This document shows positions 1 through 5,406 of a stretch of DNA of 5,406 bases, one piece after another. The notes beneath the pieces are model-generated. The model had not been told where the DNA came from. It saw only the letters and a program-made list of their open reading frames with translations, and searched no databases. The DNA lies in assembly GCA_002779345.1 (NCBI GenBank), contig PEWW01000023.1, positions 1 through 5,406 of the forward strand. Direction: 5' to 3'. Numbering within the stretch: the first letter of the stretch is position 1; each line of letters opens with the position of its first letter. This DNA comes from Candidatus Omnitrophica bacterium CG07_land_8_20_14_0_80_50_8. GTDB lineage: Bacteria > Omnitrophota > Gorgyraeia > 2-02-FULL-51-18. A program made the position numbers and the translations under genes.

Positions 1-3000
1 TTTCTCATTCCGGCGATCTCAACCTGATTGCCGTAGCGGGTCTGGGCCTGTTCTTTTTGTTTGAACATCGTGTAAGCGAAGTCGGCCCTCGCCTTTTCGA
101 TGAACTCGTTCGGGTCCTCCTGCTGCGGCCGAAGCTTCAGGATATTGTTTTTCGACAAGACCCCGTCGACTAGGCAATCTTCCGGATTGTATGTGATCGT
201 CCCGCTCGCGGACTTCTGATCAATGACGATCTCGCCGGCAAGGCGTCTGGCGATATAACCTTCGGGCAGATTATAGCCGGAGATATCGACCCCGTTTTCC
301 GCAAGGAAGATCTGACCGAGGAGTTTGTTCTTTTCATCGAATACTTCGATGGGCCTTTGGACCTTAACAACCACCCACGCGTTCTTGGTCTTGTCCCATT
401 TTTCCGTGAGTTTGTCCACCGTGAAGGTTGGATTCAGCCCGGCATCGAGAGCGCCGTTTCCATTAGCATCTTCGCCCGCATCGAGAATTCCATCCAGATC
501 CAGATCCTCGCCTGCATTCAAAAATATGCTTATTACCGTCTTCTTCTCGTCCCGGTACGTAAATACCTGATCTACAATGTCGCTAACGGCCGAGCCTGCC
601 ATTGGGCTGTAGTAGCCGTCCACCGGATTTACGGGACCCAGGATCCTTGCGGTAACAGCCTCGATCCAACCAACAACATCCGCATCTGCCGATGAATAAA
701 CACCGTTCACGCTGATCATCAACGGCCCCATATCGAGATCACCGTTTCCGTTGGTATCCTCCCACGGTTCGAGCACCCCGTTGAGGTTCAGGTCCTCATA
801 GACATAGACCTTGTTGCCGTCTGTGTCGCGTTTATAGATCTTCCCGCCCTTTAGAAGACTGATACACTCTGAGAAGATGTTGTTATTTTTCTTCTCATCG
901 AGCCACTTGAGGAAGCCGTTCACGTCAAAATCCCCTTTACTGATCCCGTTCGGATATTTGGCTTTGAGTTTGGGCTTGCCGTTCTCGTCGGTCGCGACGA
1001 CCCACGCCTGGTTCAAGCGGCCGTTGTTGTCGATGTCCTCTTTATCCTCATTGACGAGGATCATCTCTTCCTCATATTGGCTGTCAAGGTCCTCGATATA
1101 CTCCTCGAGGTCGCCTTTCAAGTTGGCAAATTCACCATAACCGGCGATATACGCCTGCGCAAGACCGAGCCAATCTTTGAACTCCTGCAGAGAGTGCTTT
1201 AAGTTATTTGGATAAGCAACGGGATCCAGATCTGTGGCCCATGCGTCATGAGCCACTCCGACATCCACGGTATTTCTCTTGAGCCACGCCAAGTCATTCG
1301 GGAGCAGTGCTTTGCCTTCCGTATTGAAGGCATCATAGAGCATGGGGTCCTCAAGGATCTCGCCGGTTTGTATGCCGGAAAGTGTCGTAATGACCGTGCC
1401 CGTAGACGCGCCAATGCTGGCCCAGTTCCACACAATATTCCGGGCCAAAGTATTTTTCATGGCCACAGACGGGTCCAAAAGACTCTTGTCGATCGTTCCG
1501 TCTTTTATGTTCTTTTGTGTCTGATTGAACTCCCATTGATATTCCAGGTCTACTTGCCCGCGGTCCACCATTGCCAAGTACTTATAAAGCCCGTTCGCAT
1601 CGGTCACGGTACTGCTGATGACCTTTCCGATCTCCGTGTCGCGTATTTGCCTGGCCTTATCGATCTTGGTGGTCGTGGTCGCCATTTGTAACTGAAGTTT
1701 TTCCATCTGGACTTCAAGCGGCGGCGCGGTCGATTCGACCAAACGGCTGGCGCCGGTCATCAAAGAGGTCGGAATAACGCCTCTGCGTACAAATATCTGA
1801 TCGGTCAGACCGGTCACAAGGTTCGCTTGCTCGGTCCTCTTGTATCCGCCCTCGACCTCATAGTCCCTGGCTTCGCGTTCTTCAAGCCACACATTCTCGC
1901 GCTCGGAGGTGGGGGCGCTCTTGAACACGAGGAAGAAATTGCCTGCCTGGGTCAGGTATTGCTGAGTGCCGTAATCATTGGTCAGAAAATCGCTGGTCCC
2001 GAGAGGAGTTTTAACAGTGCGATCTTTGTCCGTCTCGGTCGCGTGAAGACCCGCGTCCGTGGCCGGACCTTGGGCGCCCGAGATGATCTTCACCATATCC
2101 GTCAGGCGGTCATTAAGCTCGGTAAGTGTCATGGTGCCGGTGGTTTCATCGAGATGGTATTTAAGGGCCATGCCCGCATAGGAGGCGCCGTTTTGATCGG
2201 GGATGCCCTTGTAAACGTATACCATATAGTCACTGCTCGCCTTATCGTACGCGCCATTGCTGTTCGTATCGGAGAAGATCTCGCCCGGATCCCACTGGTC
2301 ATTATTGTTGGCGTCCACATAGGACTCTGCGAGACTGTGCATGAAGAAGTCAAAATTTCCGGCTTGATCCGGCAGTTGGGACTGTGAATATTGTTCTTCC
2401 CTCTGATAATCGTTGGCCGTCGCAGAGGTAGGGGGAATGGTGGTCCATGTTCCGTCTGTCTTCTTATATCTGGCCTTGACGATACCGTCGGTGTCCGTGT
2501 AGGTCACCTTTAGATAATTTTCGAAAGAATTTTTGACCGCGCCGGTGGCAGGATCGATCTCGAGCGCAAATAAGGATGGATCTTTGAGGCCGGATTCGTC
2601 CTGAACGCCCTTGACGACCCAAGCGCCTTGTTCATTCTTTTCCCATCGATAGAACTTGTCTGTAGTTGACGATGAGTTGACCTCCATCGGGAAATTCGGC
2701 ACCCAGTAACCCAGGGCCGCGTCATAAGTCCCTTGGGGTGAGTATGTTCGGCTGTCATCCTTAAATAGTGTGCCCGAGCGGAATTCCCTTTCGTGTTTAA
2801 CGTAGTGGAACCAGTAGATGGGGGTCGGAGTTGTCGCGGGCGCAACCGCCGGAGTTTCGGAAACCTTTTCGCGGACCAATTCCCAATAACGCTCGACCAT
2901 CTTGACGGGCTGTCCTTTTTCGTCCGTCTCGATGTCGTCCACGCCGGTTGCCGGGACAAAATTGCCGGCGGCATTTTTCTTAAAGTATAGATATTCGTGG

Positions 3001-5406
3001 ACCGTGCCGGTTTGAGATGTACTATAAGACCCGTCGGTCCCGAGCGCGTCATACAAAGCGTTGCCTGCCGCGTCGTATCGAGTGGGTTTCGACATATCGA
3101 CAAATTTCGTCTTCATTCCTCTGGCATTCTGCACGCTGTAACTGCCGTTCGGCAGCGTGATCGTCGTCTCCTCGATCCTGTCTAGGGAATCCTTGCGGAT
3201 GCCCAGATAGGCGCCTGAAGAATCGTAATCAAGTCTGTAACTGTAACGGTTCACAACCCCGTATCGGTCTATAACCATAATGGTATTGCCTTCCGAATCC
3301 GTGAATGTGGTCGTGCGATCGGAGGTTGGATTGTAGTTTGGATCCGAATATACCGTATCGACTAGGTTCCTCGAAACCACCTGGGCTTCGAAAGACGGGG
3401 CCATATCCTTGAGCGAGCCTTCACTGGTAGTGACAACCGTGATGAGGCTCCCCTTGTTCTCCGCGAGCGCGGCCGGGTTGAGCGAGTATTTGGGATCGTA
3501 ATAGTAGTGATAGAAGTGGCGTATGCCGCTGGCGTCGGTGTCGCTGATGATCTTCTCTTTGCCCTTTTCACCCGCGTATTCAAATACAGAAGTAAGAGAC
3601 GAGCGCTTGCCGTAATCGGCTGATCCGTAAACCGGATACCGCTCAATGACTCGCCTGATGAGCGCCCCATCCTCGGCGTAATAATATTTCGCCGTGGATT
3701 CCAGGACCTGCTGGTCCAAATTATCCGGATTGGTGTCACGCGACCAGGATTTGACGATGGTGACCTTCTCATCGCCTTCATAACCTTCGTAATAGGTGAA
3801 CGAAAGTTTCTCATCGCTCGAAAGCGCGCCGCCCCTGAAGGTGGCCGCCAAATTCAGGCTCCCGAGGAAAGGATCTTTTTCATTGAAGGTCGTCGACTTG
3901 ATATCGAGGCCTTTCAGTGTCTTGACCTGACGGACCGACTCAAAACCCTCAGAGCCGCTGTAAACCATGATCTGTTCCCCGGTACCGGTCCCGATGCCGT
4001 AGGTTTTTCTCCTGACGAAGTCCAGATCCTCGCTGTCGGCTGACAATTCGTCGCTATCCAGATCATAGTAATCTCCGGCCCAAGTACCAGGTCGGCGATA
4101 GAAATATTCGGATTCTTCCGTGAGACGGCCTCGGGCCAGGCTAAGAATAGGCTGGATCGCGGCGGTGAAGACCTGATTTGCGGCATCGAAGATCGTGAAA
4201 TCACTGATCGTACCGGCCGCGATCGTCGTGCCTTCGAACGAGGCGGTTCTCTGGATCTTTTCTGATCCCCTTGTGCCGTCGTACCCGGCTTCCTGCAGAC
4301 TCCTCATGGAAATTTCATCCTCGTCCGTGGTGGTCGCCGGAGCGGTCGCGTAGGTCGAGCCGCCGGCAAGGAACGGCAGAGAACCGGCGTTCACGACATA
4401 ATCGTAAGCCAATGTCTGAGTCAGCTTGAGCGCGCGCTTCATCCTGTCATAGAAATAAACCGTGTCCTTGGTGATCTTGCCGGTGGTCTGGGAGAATTCC
4501 CTGGCAAAAGTCGGCTGTTCTTTGCTCTCGAATTGTTTCAAATAAGTGGAGATCATGTCTCCGGTGGCGTCGTTTACGAATGCGCCGGGCACATTGAATA
4601 TATTTCCGTAGAAAACCACGCCGGTCAGGGCCATGCCGTCGCTGGCCAGGAACTTCTCGACTCGGTTGAGAACTCGGGAAGTATCATAAACAAAGAACGA
4701 TATGTTCTTCGCCCGGCCGGTCTCACGATAATATTCGATGGTCTTCTTGACCTTTTCTTTTCCGCGGACGCCGGAGTAGAAGGATGATTCCGTGAGCACT
4801 CCTTCCGTTCGAGTGATGGATTTTTTGAGCGCGCCGCGATCGGAGATCCTCAAATCCCGCGATATGACCGTCGAGATCTTGGCGCCTGCGATCTCGATCA
4901 GACTAGCCGAATTATCCGCATTCTTTTTGGCCATGTAAACCGTTTCACCCAGAAGCACTGCCTTCTCCGGAGTCGTATCTGTCAATGATGCGATCTCAAG
5001 TCCGTCAACTTTGAGTTTGACCGCGCCTCCGTCAAGTTCATTTTTCACAGGCACCTCGTTGATCGTCGTGGTCGTACCGGTATAAACCACTTCTTCCGGT
5101 CCGGTCACGTCGCTCAGTTTGAGAGGCTCTGTTCGTTCGAAAATAACGTCATGGTTCTCCTGAACTGTCACGTTGTATTCCTTGCCGCCGAGGGTGACGG
5201 GAGATGAGGCGGCGGGAGGCGTGCTTTCAGTCCATATCACAGCATCAGTATCATCCTTGAGTCTGACGGTTGAGCTCGTTTCGTCATATTCACTCTTGAC
5301 GACCGCCCCGTTAATGGTTTTTGTGCCTCCGGAGGCAAGCATAATAGGATCCGGTGGCGTGATCTTCGTCAGCGTAACCGTCTTCCTGTTCACATCCAGT
5401 TGCGCT
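1..5406 (-). CDS. Internal part of a giant repeat-rich, probably extracellular protein (partial at both ends)
   Basis: One frame on the reverse strand stays open for the whole window: codons run from 5405 down to 3, giving 1801 residues with no stop, and both termini lie outside. No in-frame Met has a visible ribosome binding site or intergenic sequence before it, so no start can be chosen. The translation is low in Cys (only C1514 and C1744) and rich in Thr, Ser, Asp, Gly and Tyr. In order it shows two tandem beta-type units, an array with five Y-x-G-x-x-G-x-E-[KS]-[VI] motifs, RHS/YD-like hairpins, a Pro/Thr linker, paired Asp/Asn calcium-type motifs, a helix-rich block, an EF-hand-like loop and two clear AWVV modules. 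No catalytic motif, signal peptide, anchor or sorting signal is visible. Known giant bacterial surface proteins share this style. A surface, adhesive or cell-contact role is inference, and Candidatus Omnitrophota is my best but unproven guess for the host. The reading frame itself is near certain. Confidence 0.95.
3..356 (-). other. C-terminal-side segment of the visible protein: beta part, then charged helix
   Basis: Residues 1684-1757 look beta-rich with short turns (for example GVDISGYNLPEGYIARRLAG at 1705-1724) and hold one of the two cysteines, C1744. Residues 1765-1790 are charged and helical in look, with EFIEKARADFAYTMFKQKEQ at 1767-1786. The frame is still open at the window edge, so more protein follows. 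I recognise no domain here. Confidence 0.45.
357..416 (-). repeat. AWVV module, copy 2
   Basis: Residues 1664-1683, DKLTEKWDKTKNAWVVVKVQ, match residues 916-935. Here the module directly follows a calcium-type doublet, whereas copy 1 precedes one by about 100 residues. The order of parts has therefore changed or an intervening part was gained or lost. The sequence then continues as a beta-type segment with V-F-D-E-K-N-K-L-L-G (1688-1697). Confidence 0.6.
438..509 (-). repeat. Paired Asp/Asn calcium-type motif, copy 3
   Basis: Residues 1633-1645 (EDLDLDGILDAGE) and 1646-1656 (DANGNGALDAG) are the most regular doublet in the window. Seven residues after it the second AWVV module begins (D1664). 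Copies 2 and 3 differ at many synonymous sites, so the likeness is kept at the protein level and is not a recent copy. Confidence 0.7.
726..797 (-). repeat. Paired Asp/Asn calcium-type motif, copy 2
   Basis: Residues 1537-1549 (EDLNLNGVLEPWE) and 1550-1560 (DTNGNGDLDMG) form a doublet that matches residues 1633-1656 (bases 438-509) at 15 of 24 positions with no gap. The Asp/Asn positions expected to hold calcium are kept. It follows a Y-V-Y strand (1533-1536), much as copy 1 is followed by one. Confidence 0.7.
897..1037 (-). other. EF-hand-like loop with a neighbouring half loop
   Basis: Residues 1492-1503, DFDVNGFLKWLD, fit the EF-hand loop: Asp at 1, Asp at 3, Asn at 5, Gly at 6, a hydrophobic residue at 8, and Asp in place of the usual Glu at 12. 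Residues 1457-1464, DIDNNGRL, have the first half of such a loop but lack an acid at position 12. Calcium binding is plausible for the first and doubtful for the second. Between them A-W-V-V (1467-1470, bases 996-1007) gives a weak third match to the AWVV module. Confidence 0.5.
1038..1742 (-). other. Helix-rich block with coiled-coil-like segments
   Basis: Residues 1222-1456 differ from the beta-rich sequence on both sides. Residues 1230-1251 keep a 4-3 spacing of mostly apolar positions (L1230, M1234, L1237, M1241, T1244, I1248, A1251), as expected for a short coiled coil. Residues 1400-1456 are again strongly helical in look and acidic, with DLEEYIEDLDSQYEEEM at 1432-1448. Between them lies an uncharged stretch at 1323-1348. 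This could be a stalk, a helical bundle or an oligomerisation domain. No family is recognised. Confidence 0.5.
2241..2315 (-). other. Paired Asp/Asn calcium-type motif, copy 1
   Basis: Residues 1031-1042 read DANNNDQWDPGE and residues 1046-1054 read DTNSNGAYD. This doublet, D-x-N-x-N-x-x-x-D-x-G-E followed by D-x-N-x-N-G-x-x-D, is common in bacterial surface proteins and resembles the calcium loops of dockerin and thrombospondin type 3 repeats. Calcium binding is inferred from the spaced Asp/Asn side chains. It sits just before a V-Y-V-Y strand (1062-1065). Confidence 0.65.
2601..2660 (-). repeat. AWVV module, copy 1
   Basis: Residues 916-935, DKFYRWEKNEQGAWVVKGVQ, align almost end to end with residues 1664-1683 (bases 357-416). 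Shared positions include D-K, W-[ED]-K, A-W-V-V and the final V-Q. Downstream, residues 966-989 continue as beta-type sequence with T-Y-T-D-T-D-G and K-T-D-G-T-W turns. The fold is not recognised. The two copies lie about 750 residues apart. Confidence 0.6.
2814..2867 (-). other. Pro/Thr/Ala-rich interdomain linker
   Basis: Residues 847-864 hold a short low-complexity run, SETPAVAPATTPTP, between the YD-like segment and the following Tyr/Trp-rich module. Such runs are usually flexible linkers between folded extracellular domains. A similar but shorter Ala/Thr/Asp run sits at residues 353-364 (bases 4314-4349). Confidence 0.55.
2850..3299 (-). other. RHS/YD-repeat-like segment
   Basis: Residues 703-853 contain several units of the RHS type: DSEGNTIMVIDRYGVVNRY (703-721), DYDSSGAYLG (726-735), RYDAAGNALYDALG (776-789) and DEKGQPVKMVERY (828-840). 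The D-x-x-G-N and Y-D-x-x-G pattern is typical of YD repeats, which form spiralling beta-strip shells in RHS and teneurin proteins. Here the repeats are few and irregular, and no RHS core-associated DPxGxxG-type sequence or toxin tip is visible. The segment is therefore better read as YD-like structural repeats in a larger surface protein than as an RHS toxin. Confidence 0.5.
3549..4778 (-). repeat. Array with five copies of a Y-x-G-x-x-G-x-E-[KS]-[VI] motif
   Basis: Five copies are seen: YSGVRGKEKV (residues 210-219, bases 4749-4778), YDGTRGSEKI (375-384, 4254-4283), YSGSEGFESV (482-491, 3933-3962), YEGYEGDEKV (539-548, 3762-3791) and YAGEKGKEKI (610-619, 3549-3578). The spacing is uneven: 165, 107, 57 and 71 residues. 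Most copies are followed by alternating polar and hydrophobic residues, and several by a Tyr-rich hairpin such as KYYYAEDGAL (573-582). The two Gly residues and the E-K pair look like a fixed turn between beta strands. I recall similar motifs in giant Omnitrophota proteins but cannot name a family. The function is unknown; a structural repeat is the likeliest reading. Confidence 0.7.
3639..4703 (-). repeat. YD-like hairpin elements inside the motif array
   Basis: Three elements resemble each other: SFFVYDTSRVLNRVE (residues 236-250), VYFYDRMKRALKLTQ (316-330) and KYYYAEDGALIRRVIE (573-588). Each has an aromatic strand ending Y-D or Y-A-x-D, a short turn, then a strand with Leu and Arg/Lys. 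This recalls the YD repeat of RHS proteins (aromatic, Tyr-Asp, turn, Arg-Leu), but the conserved Gly-Arg is mostly lost. They alternate with the Y-x-G-x-x-G-x-E motifs, so the two together may form one composite unit. Confidence 0.45.
4881..5342 (-). repeat. Two tandem diverged beta-type units, about 84 residues apart
   Basis: Residues 22-94 and 103-175 of the partial protein align with each other. TKTINGAVVKSEYD (28-41) matches TTTINEVPVKNELD (112-125). Further on, TVRLKDD matches AVKLKVD, and VTLGGKEYNV (70-79) matches VLLGETVYMA (150-159). Residues 5-24, which include a T-L-T-x-I-T-P-P run, look like the tail of a still earlier unit. Alternating hydrophobic residues and Gly/Thr/Asp turns suggest beta-sandwich domains of the kind strung together in bacterial surface proteins. 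No named family is recognised. The copies share few bases, so this is an old duplication. Confidence 0.6.

Noticed and set aside
1368..1439. Possible transmembrane helix at residues 1323-1346
   Set aside because: The stretch lacks charge but contains many Ser, Thr, Asn and Gly residues and is only mildly hydrophobic. It is noted as part of the helical block and not called a membrane segment.
1248..1691. A 147-codon plus-strand ORF
   Set aside because: Antisense to the helix-rich part of the giant frame. It has no domain and no promoter or ribosome binding site that stands out.
1827..2387. A 186-codon plus-strand ORF with a start and stop
   Set aside because: It lies fully antisense to the continuous minus-strand frame, whose translation here shows conserved calcium-type motifs. 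The plus-strand product has no recognisable domain and is best explained as a codon-bias shadow.
2510..3103. A 197-codon minus-strand ORF
   Set aside because: It is shifted relative to the giant frame, and its product is rich in Arg, Ser, Thr and Pro with no domain. The longer minus-strand ORFs at 3362-3814, 3914-4204, 2129-2353, 1199-1435 and 170-370 use this same shifted frame, as expected for a shadow.
4029..4064. Possible EF-hand loop at residues 448-459, DLDSDELSADSE
   Set aside because: Asp at 1, 3 and 5 and Glu at 12 fit, but position 6 is Glu instead of Gly and position 8 is Ser instead of a hydrophobic residue. The run may just be acidic surface sequence.
1..5406. Intergenic signals: promoter, terminator, tRNA, CRISPR or insertion-sequence ends
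   Set aside because: The whole window is coding, and no direct DNA repeats of CRISPR type or transposon-like inverted ends were seen by eye. Protein-level repeats are too diverged at the DNA level to be recent mobile copies.

Overview
The window lies entirely inside one very long protein-coding gene on the minus strand. Reading the reverse complement from base 5405 down to base 3 gives 1801 consecutive sense codons. There is no stop, and neither a start nor an end falls in the window. No second gene, RNA gene, promoter, terminator, mobile element or CRISPR array is supported. Residue numbers below count from 1 at bases 5405-5403, so residue n occupies bases 5406-3n to 5408-3n.

The protein looks like a secreted or surface-exposed multidomain giant protein. 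It is rich in Thr, Ser, Asp, Gly, Tyr and Lys, has only two cysteines in 1801 residues, and shows no convincing membrane segment and no enzyme signature that I recognise. From its N-terminal side to its C-terminal side the visible layout is as follows. (1) Two diverged tandem beta-type units of about 84 residues, with the tail of an earlier one (bases about 4881-5405). (2) An array of short repeated beta-hairpin-like elements with five copies of a motif Y-x-G-x-x-G-x-E-[KS]-[VI], interleaved with Tyr-rich hairpins (about 3549-4778). (3) A segment resembling diverged RHS/YD repeats (about 2850-3299) and a short Pro/Thr/Ala linker. (4) A module with an AWVV motif and a paired Asp/Asn-rich calcium-type motif (about 2241-2660). 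(5) A helix-rich, partly coiled-coil block (about 1038-1742). (6) A C-terminal-side stretch with an EF-hand-like loop, two more paired calcium-type motifs and a second clear AWVV module (about 357-1037). (7) A mixed beta/helical end (3-356).

Genome context and taxonomy can only be guessed. The base composition looks close to balanced and the codon use is uniform across the window, which fits a single native gene. Giant, repeat-rich ORFs built of YD-like hairpins and Asp/Asn calcium motifs are known from uncultivated bacterial lineages, notably Candidatus Omnitrophota, where proteins of tens of thousands of residues have been reported. The style of this protein fits that group best, but the assignment is an inference from memory and not a search result. 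If correct, the likely role is contact with other cells or surfaces (adhesion, attachment or predation-like behaviour), with calcium-stabilised extracellular modules. The active or delivery end of the protein, if any, lies outside the window.
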